NCBI GenBank assembly: GCA_905331475.1
Contig: CAJNYU010000010.1
Span: 1-64,000 of the forward strand
Origin: Rotaria socialis
Lineage: Eukaryota; Rotifera; Eurotatoria; Philodinida; Philodinidae
DNA: 64,000 bases
Reading direction: 5' to 3'
Made by a program: the position numbers and the translations under genes. Under the pieces are notes generated by a model. It was not told the DNA's origin and searched no databases. It saw nothing but the letters and a program-made list of their open reading frames with translations. Below, piece after piece: positions 1 to 13,139 of this stretch; position 1 is the stretch's first letter, and every line of letters begins with the position of its first letter.

Positions 1-1431
1 GGAAAGTCAGTTTCCATCCAACTCTACGCAGAAATTCTACAGATTCGTACTTCAAATAAGAAGTATGTACTTATCCTTGAAATTCATAAATTTTTCTCAA
101 TTAGAAAAAAGAAACATCGAATAGTTCTTATTCGCCGGATCCGGTTGTTGGAACGGCGCAATCCGGACTCCATACCCGGTTTAAAAACGGCCAGATCCTG
201 GCTACGTATCTAGATCGGAAACTATTCATATTCCTTCGTTTCCGATCGTCAAAAAGAAACGATCGGAGACGTACTCCGGAATCCTGCTGTAAATGGAAAT
301 TATCGGAAACGTAGTACGGAATCCTGTTGTAAACGGAAGCAGTATCCGCTTATCGGTTCCGGAACCAGGATAGTTAGCAGGAAATACCTTGGAAACAGAG
401 ACCGGAAAACTATTCGGAATACTGCTTCCGGAATTCGATGGAAAATCACCGGATCAGGCAGTTTCCCACCGTACGTATTTGACCTGGGATATAATTCAAC
501 ATAAGGTTAGACTATACGGAATTTACTTTTGCAGTTTTTTCTGCAAAAGTGAATTTCGTCAAAATGGTAGTCTCTCTTTATATTCATTGTGTAGTTATTT
601 TCGCTGCTGTTAAAAACAAATGGTTAAGAAATATTGTGTTTGAACGTAATTTTTAAAGAATAATTATATAACACAAAAGCTCTTCTTAATTAGCAGTGTT
701 TGATGAGAGAGACAGTTTTGTTTCTTTTGACAAAACACTGCGGTGCGGTACGTCATTTTGAATATGATGATTATTTTAACAAACACAAGCAGCTATATTC
801 GTTTTTCCTATCATCTACAAAAAATACTCAATTCAACAACTAGATTTAAATATTCCACTTCAAGCTTTTATTTCGTCTAATTCAATTTCATTCAATGTTA
901 TAGGTAATGTTCTATAATAGAAAACGTTAATCAATCGCGAACTCGACTGTCCGACTATGAAAAAATGTCTCTGATCCTAGAAAGGTGTAGAAATATCAAT
1001 AAGAAACAATTTATCTAGAGAATATTGGCAAATATGTAAAATTGATTAGTGACAAGTAGAAACATTTTTTAGAGTTTATTTCTACGTAAATATTACTAAT
1101 AGTCATTAATGTTGCAAGATACCAAGTGTTGTCAACGATATTGGATCGGTATGTTCTAAAGCTTTTTCGTTTATTAAAAAAGAAATTTCCAACTAATTCT
1201 TGAGCAATATTATAAAAAAAATAAGTTACTTTTTTTTAGTGCATATGAGGTTTGTACCTAATAAATATAAATATATAAAGTTATCTGCTATTTGAGATAT
1301 CTCCAACTTTATTTTTTGAAAAGAAATTCACAATCGATGACTCGAAAACTAATTTATATACAAAACCTTTTATATCTATATGACTGCCTCCTTACAACTG
1401 CAGTTTCTTAAATAATGTTTTTATGTTATAG
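1..1431. other. Intergenic region upstream of the FG-GAP gene
   Basis: No exon can be supported here. The first 480 bases are more GC-rich than their surroundings and hold the repeat remnant listed separately; the rest is AT-rich. The last bases before 1432 (ttatgttatag) look like a 3' splice site directly abutting the ATG, so a 5' untranslated exon of the FG-GAP gene probably lies within this stretch. Confidence 0.5.
120..480. repeat. GC-rich repeat remnant
   Basis: The block is rich in CCGGA/TCCGG words. It contains two adjacent copies of a roughly 40-nt unit, starting near 262 and 302, each carrying a 'cggaatcctg(c/t)tgtaaa(t/c)ggaa' core. A 15-mer read here as CGGAATACTGCTTCC (near 414-428) recurs in the opposite orientation at about 13187-13201 inside the element in the testican intron. 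No convincing protein is encoded. It is probably a fragment of the same mobile family. Confidence 0.45.
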
Positions 1432-4400
1432 ATGGAAGATAACACCATGAATAATGATAGTTCTATTACTGTTGAGCGTTCACTAGATCAGCGAGTTGCT
1501 AACTTTAACGATGGTCAATGCAAGAACGTAGCAAAAAACCAACCTAGCTCAAAAAACATTTTAAATTTTATTGGCAACCTGAACAAGTCACCAATGAATT
1601 CACAATTTTTGTAAGTATATATCTTTCAATGTTTTTTTATAATCACATTTATAGAATATTTTCCTTAGGAAATATTCACTGTGGTCAAGAGGCCGATTTG
1701 CAAAAGCTGTGGGTACATCGGTTATTTTTACAATCATAGCGTTGACTGTTGGTGTACTAATTATTTCTTTCACTTCACCAAAAGCGACTCGTATGTTCTT
1801 TTAATATTGTTATACAAACCATTCTTTTGTACGTGACGTAAAGTTTCATCGAAGATATTTCTCAAAAACCGCAAATAGATAGATCTTTACATTTCTTAAC
1901 TTCATCTTCACTAATATATTGTGGTATAATCATGTAGAAAGAGTGAGTCAATTGACCTGTATTCCCTTAAGTATTTTCATGTAGTTATGTTCATCGCTAT
2001 TCTCAAGGTTTCATTGCATAAATCCTTATATTTTGTTTGTTATTAGAATTATCAGTCAAAAGTACTGATTGAATCGCTGATTGCATTTCCCAAACGAACA
2101 GTTTTTATATTCATTTAATTCTGTAGCTATGATATATGTTTTTAGCGAATTCTGCAGCGCATGCAAGTGAAAGAGAAGGAACAAAGTAGTGACCCGAAAT
2201 ATTAAAAGCATAAATCAGATTCTATATGAACTAGAAGAAACTGAGTGAACCTCTTTAAAATGATATTTACAATTGTTTACAAGTAGATTACCAAATCTAC
2301 CTTTGATATAATATATTGTAGAACTTTTCAAGGCTCTTAGAGCTTATCACTTTTCATGCGTTGTTTAGTTCAAAAGTGCAAACTAAATTTCATAGCAACG
2401 TCTCCCGCTCCAATTGATTACAACTATGGACGTCGATCTGTCGCCGCTGGTGATTTCAATAACGATACTTGGTTGGATTTGGTTGTTGCAAATCACATCG
2501 TTAACAATATTGCTATTTATCTTGGACATATGGATGCCACTTTTTCCAATAAAAAAGAGTACACAACAGGTACCGGATCAACTCCGTACATGGTTGCCAT
2601 CGGTGATTTTAATAATGATGATCGATTAGATATTGCAGTGGCAAATTTTGGCGCTAACAATGTTGGTATATTTCTTGGATTTGGGAACGGCTCTTTCAAG
2701 GCACAAATAGAACTTTCAACTACTTCAGCTCGTCCAATTGCGATTTCTCTAGCTGATTTCAATAACGACAAGTCGCTTGATATTGTCACTGCTGATTATG
2801 GCACTCATAGTATAAGTATATTCTATGGATATGGCAATGGCTACTTTTCGACGCCAATTAGATATTCAACAGGCTATGATTCTTTTCCTTCTGCATTGGC
2901 CATTGGAGATTTCAATAACGACCACTATTTAGATCTTGCCGTTAGCAATTATTGTACAGATAATATTGGTATATTCCTTAGCAATAAAAATGGCACTTTT
3001 ACAAATCAAATAATATTTTCAACTAGCCACGATTCTCATCCATATTCAATTGCTATTGGCGATTTCAATGATGACACCTTCCTCGATATAGCTGTTGCTA
3101 ATCATGGAATTAATCAAATAGGCATACTTATAGGTAATGGCAACGGAAATTTTGTAAACCAACTCAATTATTCCACAGATCCTGCTTCTCCATACTCGAT
3201 TGGCTCAGGTGATTTCAATCAAGACGATCAATTGGATATAATCATCACAAATTATGGAACTAACAATATAGCCTTATTTCTTGGTTATGGAAATGGGACT
3301 TTTACCAAACCGATCTTGTATTCAACTGGAGCTTTTTCTTCGATATCATTTGCTATAGGAGATTTTAACAAAGATCATCGTCTCGATATTATTGTCGTTA
3401 ATAATGACACTGGTACCATAGATATTCTTCTTGGTTACTTCGAAGGCTTTTCAAGCCCACTGGCGTATTCAATTAGCTCTGGTCCACTGTATATAGCTGT
3501 TAATGATTTCAATAACGACACCAAACTTGATTTAGCTGTGGTTGATGAACAAAGCAGCGATGTGAGTATTCTTCTCGGATATGGTAATGGATCGTTTGCA
3601 GATAGAATTGTGTATTCAACTGGTTCTTGGCCACAATCTGTAGCTGTTGGTGACTTTAATAACGATACTCGAATAGATCTAGTTGTTGTCAATATGGATA
3701 GCGATGATGTGAGTATTCTCCTGGGATATGGTAATGGCTCTTTCGAAAAACAAACCAGATATTTGACTGGCTCTTCTCCCTATTCTGTAGCTGTTAGTGA
3801 CTTCAACAAAGACAAAAGGTTGGATCTTGTTGTCGCCAATGCGGGTGACAACAATATAAGTATCATGCTAGGATATGGTAATGGGTCATTCCAAAATCCT
3901 ATCATGTATTCAACTGGCTCTTCGCCAAAATCGGTCGCTGTTGGCGATTTCAACAGTGACATGCAACTAGATATTGTTGTTGCCAATTCTAATAGCGGTG
4001 ATCTGAGTATACTTCTTGGATTTGGTAATGGATCATTCAGAAATCAAACCTTGTATTCAACTGGCTCTCTTCCACTGTCTTTAGCTGTTGGTGACCTCGA
4101 CAATGACACCCACCTGGATGTCGTTGTGGTTCACGCAGGTAGTAATGATGGAAATGTTTTCCTTGGTTATGGCAATGGCTCTTTTGAAAATCCAATCAGA
4201 TTTCCCATTGGCTCTTATCCATCGTCTGTAGCTGTTGGTGATTTTAACAACGATGCTCGCCTGGATATTGCTGTCACCAATCTTGTTGGAAAAGCTGTTA
4301 GTATCCTTCTTGGTTATGGTAATGGCTCATTTGAGAATGAAATCGCATATTCAACTCTATTTTCGCCGTATTCTGTAGTTGTTAGTGATATCAATAACGA

Positions 4401-6564
4401 TCATAGATTAGATATCATTGTTGCAAATCCCGATAACGACAATATCAGTATATTCCTACAAGATACCAACAGAATCCTTGAAGACGAAATGAGCTTTTCA
4501 TCTGGTGATGCCTCTGATCTACGATATGTTGTTGTTGCTGATATGGATAATGATAATCAACTTGATATTATTGTGGCTAATTACGGAACTAATAATATAG
4601 GCATTCTTTTTGGCTATGGAAATGGGGCTTTCTTAAAGCAAATGATGATTAGTACTGACTCGAATTCTCACCCATCATGCATCGCTATTGGTGATTTCAA
4701 TGGTGACACTCAACTGGATATTGCGGTGGCAAATGATGGCACAAAGAATACAGATATTTTTCTTGGAAATGGCAATAGAACGTTTCAACGTCAGGCAATG
4801 GGTATCCTTCGTTTTGTTTCTAATCCAATCGCCATAGCTTCAGCTGATTTCAACAATGACAACCGATCTGAAATTGTTGTTGCATACAACGAAAATGATA
4901 ATGTAAATATTCTTGATGCATACAACAGTGGATATTTTCTAGATAGAATATCCTATCCAACTGGATCTGTTCCATTCTCTGTAGCTGTTGGAGATTTTAA
5001 TAACGACACCCAACTGGATCTTGCCGTCGTCAATGGGAACGACAATGATATGAGTGTTCTGTTTGGATTTGACAACGGATCTTTCGCTCGTCAAATCCAG
5101 TTCTCCACTGGATTTTATCCACAATCTGTAGCTACTGGTGACTTCAACAATGACACACAGCTAGATATCGTTGTTGCCAATGGTGGCAGCAATGATGTTA
5201 GTGTTCTTCTTGGATATGGTAACGGTTCATTCGCAAATCAAATCAAATATTCAGCTGGTTTTTTTCCACAATTTGTAGTTGTTACTGATATTAACAATGA
5301 CAATTGTTTGGATATCGTTGTGGCCAATGGTGGGAGCAATGATGTCAGCATCTGTTTTGGATATGGTAATGGTTCTTTTTCAAATCAAATCAACTATTCA
5401 ACTGGTCTTTATCCCAAGTCTGTAGCTTTAGGTGACTTCAACAAAGACAAATATCTGGATATTGCTGTTGCAAATGGAGGTGGAAACACTGTAAGTGTTC
5501 TTTTTGGATCCGAAAATGGTTCTTTTGCAAGTCAAAACGACTATCTAACTGGTAGTTACCCATTTTCTGTAGCGATTGGTGATTTCAACAATGATAATCA
5601 CTTGGATATCGTTACTGCTAATTCAGGTAGTGATGATATGAGTGTTCTTCTTGGATATGGTAATGGGTCGTTTGTCAATGAAACCAGATATTCAACAGGT
5701 ACCGTTCCATTGTTTCTGGTTGTTGCTGATTTCAACAATGATAACCAACTGGATATCATTGTCGCCAACCGTGGTAGCAGTAATGTAAGTGTTCTTCTTG
5801 GATACGGTAATGGCTCCTTTGCCAATCAAATTACGTATTCAACTGGATCATCGCCGTTTTCGATAGGTGTTGGCGATTTCAATCAGGACAACCGATTGGA
5901 TGTCGTAGTCGTCAATAGTTATACTGATGAAGTCAATATTCTACTTGGAACTATTAATATAGAGTTGGTACAACGAAACACACTTGTGACAGACAATGGT
6001 TCACGACCAAGATCATTTGTGGTGGGCGATTTTAATAGCGATTCTAGAATGGATATTGCACTGGCTAATTCAGGTTCTCAAAATATTGAAATTTTTCTCG
6101 GATGCGGTAATTTGTCTTTTATCAGTCATGCAATATATTCAGTTGGTGTTAACCCAATTTCAATAGCTGCTGGTGATTTTAATAACGATAGTCGACTGGA
6201 TCTTGTCGTAGCTAACTATGGTTCTGACAGTGTGAGTATTTTTATGGGAAATACTGATGGATTTTTTGCAAATCAAATAGCCTATTCAACTGGTGCTGGA
6301 TCTTTTCCATCCTCTGTGGCAGCTGCTGATTTGAACAATGACAACACAGTAGATATTGTTGTTACTAATCAAGGCACCAATAGATTAGGTGTATTCCTCG
6401 GATTTGGTAATGGAACATTTTCAAATATAATTCTATTTTCGATGGAACACGGATCAGATCCATTTTGTGTTATCACGGGTGACTTTAACGATGACAGAAA
6501 ACTTGATTTTGCCGTTGCAAATAATGGCACTGACAGTATATCTATTTTTTTACAGAGTTGTTAA
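1432..6564 (+). CDS. FG-GAP/VCBS repeat single-pass membrane protein
   Basis: Joining 1432-1610, 1669-1790 and 2396-6564 keeps frame through GT-AG introns and gives 1489 residues. Exon 1 is polar and probably cytosolic. Exon 2 encodes a basic stretch (WSRGRFAK) followed by one hydrophobic helix at about residues 73-94, predicting a type II orientation. Exon 3 is an uninterrupted 4.2-kb run of 28 repeats of about 48 residues, each with a G/A-D-F-N-x-D-x-x-L-D-hydrophobic core, the calcium-binding loop of FG-GAP/VCBS beta-propellers. Many NGS/NGT sequons follow the GYGNG turns. The repeat domain is probably extracellular and adhesive or ligand-binding, folding as several propellers; the ligand is unknown. 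The resemblance to repeat proteins abundant in bdelloid rotifers and bacteria is family knowledge; horizontal origin is inference. The intron before exon 3 is the least certain junction, though its phase fits exactly. Confidence 0.85.
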
Positions 6565-9251
6565 TTTAGAATTTATACTATACTATTTTATTTTTCTTGC
6601 CTATTGATTTAAAGGTGTGCAACTACTCTCAGTGCAGTCGACACACATCCCTGTTTCAAACTTCTCTTATAAAATCATACAGCAACATTACTACTTTCAG
6701 AATCAAATGTATTACGAATAACACATGTGATCTCCAGCTTATTCTTGAGGATATTTATACTCTTTATACTGAAAGAAAATTATTGTGAGTTTGAGATAAA
6801 TGGTCAACATTGACTAATCTAGATTTCAACATAAAATACTATATAATTAACAAAATAAGTTATCCGAACATTAAGAAATCGAATGATTTCATTTGAATTT
6901 TTAGTTCATAAATAATAAAGTGTTTAAAATTGAAACTTAAAATGTTGACATGATAGCTAGTCAACTTCGCACTCGTATATGAATCCTATCTGGAAAATAT
7001 TGTTTTATATAGTGTAAATATTGGAACGATATACGAAAAGTTACTCTGATTTCTATATCATATCTTCACGTTTCTTTCAAAGATATGGAAATTATAGGGA
7101 TCGATTTAAAATCCATAAATTATCTTTCATAGATTTTGAGATTTGAAATTGAGTTAGCACATGCAAAATATATCTGGCCATGATACTAAAGTAATGATCT
7201 AAGTCAACAAACTCCGGCTCAAGCACGATTATCAGAACATATCCATTCATTGGCATTTTGAGTGGTGAAAACTTTGAAAGATGGTATTACACTTCCTTTA
7301 GCGTCTCTCACGACCATTTTTCTGTGAAAATCTACACTTACTTGTGTATTGATTTCATCACTTTTATTTCGTGTATGTAAGCATTTGTTTGCCCCAGTTT
7401 GTTTTATCAGAAATCAGCTCACAACTCACTTGTATCTATGAGTTGCCTAATTCGAATTCGATTATAAATGAAGAATGAAGTAATCATTACCACTTCGAAT
7501 ATAATTTATAAAAAAAAAACGACCGCACCCATGTTAATTGCAGCAAAGAAGCAAAAGAAAAAGTTTCATTTATAAATTTATAAGTAAAACTTTTTCTTTT
7601 GCTTTTTTGCTAAAATAACATGGAAGTGGCGTTTTTTCCGTTTATTTTCGAACTCGAATTAGACATCTACTCTGTCAGACTGAACTCAATAAAGATAAAG
7701 CAAAAGGTAAATTCAAGAAAGATATTGAAGCTCGATGCAGTGCTTTAAATTATTTTGTCTTTCTTTGTGGATTTTTATTTATATTCATTTCCAACATGGC
7801 TGTATGGGTGTCAATGTCAATTTGATTGATATCAACTTTTCTTTTTTCTTTGACTTTATAATATTTTTTCCCTATAATACGATCGTTATAATTAAAACAG
7901 AAGCATTGTACACTCTCAAGAGTAAATAAAATAAAACACAGAGAATGACATGGTTACACTATGAAACAAAGTTTTATAACTAAATAGGAATCATTGATTA
8001 GATATAAATTTGTTGAGTTTAGGATGGATTTAAGGGGTATGAGCTTTATGAATGAGAGGTCGAATATAGAAAGAAAGAAACAAGCGATGCAATATCAAAT
8101 TAATCAGCGCAACTAGATTCACGATGCTCGACGCATTACCTTCTACTTGGTTAAAAACAACTTTTCTGATAGAACCAAGACGGGTTTAAACAATCCCATC
8201 CGAATACAAGGCCCAACAAATTTTAAGAGAAAACCATTTTATTTTAGAAAATATCAATAGCAACGATACATAATTGAGCTTTTCAATTATTTTGAACTTT
8301 ATTTTTCAAAGCAATCAAAAGTCTCAAAGTTACGAAGAAAAACATAAAACTATATGTGTGCACGAACGTGGATCGATGACAGTGAGGGGGAAGAGTAAAG
8401 AAAATAGAAAATTTTCATCTATTTGTGAAAAACATTTTGTTGTAATTATTTAACACAAAGCAAATTTGCTTCTCTACTGAGCCGAATGTTTTTTTAAGAT
8501 AATATTTAATGACCATACGTTTCAAGTATACCAACCAACAAAATATCGTCCATAATCAAACGAAGAAAGAATTATGAAACTAAATACAGGTTATATTTAT
8601 AAAAGATATTTTTTCTGAATTTCACTAAGTAACTTGGACAATCATAAATCGAATTTTTGCTTTTCCACGCAAGTGCGTGAATGTGCGTATGAGGGAGGGT
8701 GTCGGGCAACGATTCATAACTTGCAACACTTTTAGGAGCATTGCTTTTCATTCAGTGCATGAAACATGCTCACCCATACCCACAACATACTTCTGATCTT
8801 TGTGGCGAATACTGGCAGAGTGAAAAATAATAGTTTCTAATTTCGATCTTCAACTCAGAAACGATATTTTCTATTTGATGATTATCATTCAACGTTTCAT
8901 CTATTGAGAGATGTCACTATCGTGCGACCTTTGTTTTTCTAAATTTTTCACTGGAATACATATGATCGTTTGCTGATTTAATTAATCAATTTTTCTTCTA
9001 TGCTCAAAATTCATTATGATATAAGAGAAAATTCGAGTTTTTCAAATCGATTTATTATCCAACGATCTCATATTCACCATGATGGCCACATGACAAGCAA
9101 GTAAAAATGGATGATATAGATCAATGGCTAGTAGTTTCATTTCATATCATATGCATATCATTTGGTTTTTTCCTGTTTATGAAAATAATTCTATCGTTTA
9201 TTTTTTTATTCTTTTTTGAAAATTAGATAATAAAACTTCCTCGTCGGAACA
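6565..9251. other. Intergenic region, FG-GAP gene to RPL37
   Basis: AT-rich spacer with no supported exon. AATAAA at 6914-6919 could be a poly(A) signal of the FG-GAP gene. A foldback element sits at about 7446-7672. The acceptor-like 'gaaaattag' near 9217-9225 suggests that RPL37 has a 5' untranslated exon somewhere upstream. Confidence 0.5.
7446..7672. repeat. Foldback (hairpin) element
   Basis: The inner arms, about 7511-7571 and 7579-7639, are imperfect inverted copies: gcaaaagaaaaagttt on the left faces aaactttttcttttgc on the right around a short AT centre. The outer segments pair as well (cctaattcgaattcg near 7446 against cgaactcgaattaga near 7657), with about 40 extra nt in the left arm. 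The form fits a non-autonomous MITE. No target-site duplication was identified. Confidence 0.6.
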
Positions 9252-9572
9252 ATGACGAAGGGTACACAATCATTCGGCAAACGTAATTGCAAGACTCATA
9301 CGTTGTGTCGCCGATGTGGTCGCTCATCATATCATTTACAAAAAAAGAGTTGTTCCTCTTGTGGATATCCATCAGCTAAAACACGTAAATTTCAATGGAG
9401 TGAAAAAGCTCGTCGTCGACGAACAACAGGAACTGGTCGAATGAAACATTTAAAAGTGGTTTTTCGTCGATTTCGAAACGGTTTTCGTGAAGGAACATTA
9501 GCCAAATCACGTAAAGGACAACGACAAGCCACTGGAACTGCAACAACAACTGCTCCAGCTACAACAAAATAA
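9252..9572 (+). CDS. RPL37: 60S ribosomal protein L37 (eL37)
   Basis: A single 106-residue open frame begins [11 protein letters not shown], the invariant start of eukaryotic eL37. Two CxxC pairs (C19/C22 and C34/C37) form the C4 zinc-binding site. The basic core with [11 protein letters not shown] and the [11 protein letters not shown] block matches the family along its length. The protein is a structural component of the large ribosomal subunit, contacting rRNA. It is slightly longer than the human form (97 residues) because of a Thr/Ala-rich C-terminal tail. The coding part has no intron; a 5' untranslated intron is likely because an acceptor-like site lies about 26 nt before the ATG. An AATAAA follows about 80 nt after the stop. 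Confidence 0.97.
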   Translation: MTKGTQSFGKRNCKTHTLCRRCGRSSYHLQKKSCSSCGYPSAKTRKFQWSEKARRRRTTGTGRMKHLKVVFRRFRNGFREGTLAKSRKGQRQATGTATTTAPATTK

Positions 9573-9650
9573 TAAATAGTGAACGAATATAATGGATTGT
9601 TTTGTTGTAAACCATTCGGTAACACTACCACTTATATAAGAAGAAATTAA

Positions 9651-9656
9651 AATAAA
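9651..9656 (+). terminator. Poly(A) signal of RPL37
   Basis: Canonical AATAAA 79 nt downstream of the RPL37 stop, inside an A-rich 3' end; position and orientation fit this gene. Confidence 0.6.
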
Positions 9657-10062
9657 AATATAACAAAGATCATTTTGTTTAATAGTTTTTCTCTTTGGAG
9701 ATTTTCTTCCTTTTCAAACATGTATGTGTGCTTCAATGATTTAAATTTTTATCACTGAAAAATTCATGTGGATTAAAAATACTACTTGAATTTCTTCAAA
9801 TGAGAAGCACATCATCGATTTCTACTAATATAGTTGCTTGAAAGAAAATCAACTGCATATTATTCGAGTTTTTATTCATGCAAAACATGTTAACCTTTTT
9901 TAAATTGATATTATTTACTATTTATTGAACGCAACAAAGATGAACATATTATTGTCTCGTTCGTATGAAACAAACAATGATTAATAAAATAATTCATTGA
10001 CGTTCTGAGTTGCGTTATCGTTAAGTAGTTTTGTTTTTAAAAGTAATTGGCTTCTCATGAAC

Positions 10063-10205
10063 GTAAGTTTTTCATCAAGAGAGAACTTATTCTCTCAGGC
10101 CATTATTTTCATTGTGTATTCGATAATCATCGAAGCCAATATGCTTTGACCGAGACTCGATCTTTCTATATTATCAATTTTAACTATTCAACTAAATCAT
10201 TTCAG
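10063..10205 (+). other. 5' untranslated intron of ATG3
   Basis: A strong donor (AAC|GTAAGT) begins at 10063, and an acceptor (tcatttcag) ends at 10205, immediately before the ATG of ATG3. The upstream reading frame is open back to about 10047 but has no resemblance to ATG3, so it is read here as untranslated exon plus intron rather than an N-terminal extension. Confidence 0.55.
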
Positions 10206-11473
10206 ATGGAAAACGTTATTAATTCATTAAAAAGTACTGCCTTAAGTATTGGTGAGCGGATGACACCAGTACTTCTTCAATCGAAATTTCGTGAAACGGG
10301 TGTTATAACACCTACGGAATTTGTTGCTGCTGGTGATTTTCTTGTCCATCATTGTCCAACATGGAAATGGGCAGCAGGTGATGAAAACAAACTAAAAGAT
10401 TATTTACCAAAAGACAAACAATTTTTAATAACACGCAATGTACCCTGCTATAAGCGATGTAAACAAATGGAACATAAAGATAATTTGGAAAAAATCGTTG
10501 ACGATGAAAATGGTGATGGTGGTTGGGTTGATACACATCATTATGCTGATAGTACTATAACAGAAGTACGAGAACATGCTGGACAAATGGAATCAAGTGG
10601 TAAACAAACCCAAGTGACAGTCGAAGGCAATGACGACAATGATGATGATGACGATGATGCTGCTGACATGGAAGAATTTGAACGTAAAGGAATGATTAAT
10701 AATGATCCACTAGAAGCTTCCAGTAAGTTTTCGTTGTAAGCCTATTGAATTGGATTCAAGATAGTTTATTTATAATTTTTGTTTTGGTTTTGATATCAAG
10801 GAAAACTTATTTTTCTGTTTTATCCTATCAGTCTAGAAAAATTAAAATCGAAATAATTCGATCTCGGACAAAGTTAATAATACACTGCACCTACATATAT
10901 AAAGATATCGAAACATGAGATATATATGATAGAGAAACTTTGATACTATGTGGAGATAAATAATAAACATAGGCCTAATTCAATATATATTTTTTCAGCA
11001 ACTGCAAAGCCTTCGGCCGGTGCATCAACAGCAGACGAACCTGTTGGACAAAATACATTAGCGACTCGCACATACGAGTAAGATCAACTTGTAAATTATT
11101 TTTTATATACATATTTTCTTCTACTAGTCTTAATATAACTTATGACAAATACTATCAAACACCACGTCTTTGGTTGACTGGTTATGATGAACATCATAAA
11201 CCATTATCAGTAGAAAAAATGTATGAAGATATAAGTCAAGACCATGCTAAAAAGACAGTTACAATGGAACAACATCCGCATTTACCTGGAACTGGACCTA
11301 TGCCAAGTATCCATCCGTGTCGTCATGCTGATGTCATGAAAAAATTGATTCAAATGGTTGCAGAATCTGGCAAAGAACTTGAAGTGCATATGTATATTAT
11401 GATTTTTTTGAAATTTGTGCAAGCAGTCATTCCAACTATTGACTACGATTATACCCGTCAGTTTAATTTATAA
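10206..11473 (+). CDS. ATG3: ATG3, E2-like conjugating enzyme for ATG8
   Basis: Joining 10206-10722, 10999-11077 and 11128-11473 gives 313 residues, against 314 in human. The start MENVINSLK matches the membrane-sensing N-terminal amphipathic helix. Family landmarks follow in order: [27 protein letters not shown], the [12 protein letters not shown] and [11 protein letters not shown] blocks, then an acidic Asp-rich flexible insert that in the family binds ATG7 and ATG12-ATG5. The E2 fold includes [14 protein letters not shown] and the catalytic cysteine in [11 protein letters not shown] (residue 263). It accepts ATG8/LC3 from ATG7 and transfers it to phosphatidylethanolamine in the cytosol at the growing autophagosome. 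All splice phases agree and all key residues are present, so it looks functional. Confidence 0.96.
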
Positions 11474-12007
11474 ACAAGTCAACTTATCGCGCAGTAAAAT
11501 AATCAATTATCTAACTCGTTTATATTTTTTTCGGTTTGGCGATGATTTTTTTTAATTTGTACTTGATTTTTTTCTTGATAAACAAGACAAAAAAGAACGA
11601 ACGAACGTTCATTGATGTTTTTTTTCTCTCTGCCATTTTCATGTTCTATTTTATCCAATAAACTTATGAATAGTCAAAGCACTTGTACGTATTCGTTTGT
11701 GTCATATTGTAAAATGTAGAACAAAGAAACTCCATAGCGATTCTGGTCGACCTACACACTGTCCGTCATGAACGGACGAAAAAAAAGGAGAAATTTGGAG
11801 ATGCATGTTAACAGAGCAGGACGTTCATTTACTTGAGTTGCTCTTTTTTCTTTGCATTCGAACAAGTTTACACTTTCATTTATTGTATAACTCGTCGTAT
11901 GCATTCAATTATCGATACAAACTCAAATTGAATTTAAACATTTAGGTAGATGCGACAAAGTGTCCTGAAAATTTTCTATATGATTCGACTAATCTATTTT
12001 TGAATAG
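11474..12007. other. Spacer between ATG3 and the testican exons
   Basis: Contains the AATAAA at 11657-11662 that probably serves ATG3. The signal-peptide exon of the downstream testican should lie here, but none of the short ATG-initiated frames joins convincingly to the exon at 12008. Confidence 0.4.
11657..11662 (+). terminator. Poly(A) signal of ATG3
   Basis: AATAAA 184 nt after the ATG3 stop, on the same strand, with no competing gene between. Confidence 0.5.
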
Positions 12008-13139
12008 GTCGACCATGTCACGTTAATCATTGTGATAATGATCATGTCTGCATCCGTCGAACAGATATTCCATTTCTATATCGTTGTGTTCCCAAAAGTT
12101 ATTTTAAACAACAGTAAGATTACATATTGATTTAGTGTTTGACACTATTTTCAAAAAAGACAATTTAAAAACTGCTCACAGTACTATTCGAACGAGGGAA
12201 ATCTTCTAACTGATGAATTATTTTCTATTCGAGAGAAGATACACTGTGTAGGCTCATATGAACTATGGATACCATAAAAGAATGTTTTTGTCTTCGGTGT
12301 TTTGTTGAGAGTACGGTACACTTGTGAGATTTTGTTTTAAAAATAATGTCACCGTTAAATCAGGTCAGCTTCTTTTTTGATTATGAAAGTTTTAAATCTT
12401 TTGATTAGATTCTATAATAGAATCCGAGAACATTCTATGTGTCGATCTATCTAATTAATATAACGATGATTACGTCTTAATATTAGAAAAAGAAACACTG
12501 CAAAGCGCAGTATCTCCAGAGCAATAAGCTAATGACATAATCTCTGGCGTTAGAAAGATAACTGGAAAATGAATTAAATGCTGAGATCATGTTTGTAACA
12601 ATAGACTGCATTCCCATGTAAAAATTTTGATCCAAAAAGTTACTAATAAGTACTTTTAATAGTTTTTCTTCTAGTGCAAAAAGTACTTATAAGTGAACCT
12701 TTTTCTTATAATATAATGTCAAGTACTGTAAAAAGAAAGTAAAAGTACTTTTTAGGCTTCATACTTACTTTCCGATTTTGAGAAGTACTTAATAGTACTT
12801 TTCCATACGACTTTGATAAAATTACTTTTATAAGTCAAATTTTGCTCTAGTCAAATTTTCTCGTGGTGGAAATAAATTTTTTAAGCCGACAGCAAAACTA
12901 TAATAAAGTTTTCGACTTCAAAATTTACATGTCATCAATCCATTTGTTTTCAAATTTTCTTTTTCGTTCGCTGTTTTTCTGTATGAAGTTATCTACAAAC
13001 AATGTATACAAATTCATCTGGTAACTATCTGAATATGCTCTTCTAGAGGAACAATTGATACCCTTCGCTACTATGGCACGCCGACTGTCACTCGTCTTAT
13101 AAACATTATTGATGTTGTTGAAAAGTCCCAAGTCGAAGA

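Noticed and set aside
3435..5825. Antisense open frames within the FG-GAP exon
   Set aside because: They mirror the periodic repeat sequence and are shadows of the sense coding frame.
6597..6788. Short open frame after the FG-GAP stop
   Set aside because: No repeat motif, no clear splice link to the preceding exon; treated as untranslated.
10047..10205. In-frame upstream extension of ATG3
   Set aside because: Not conserved, lacks a good ATG, and is bounded by donor and acceptor signals that fit a 5' untranslated intron.
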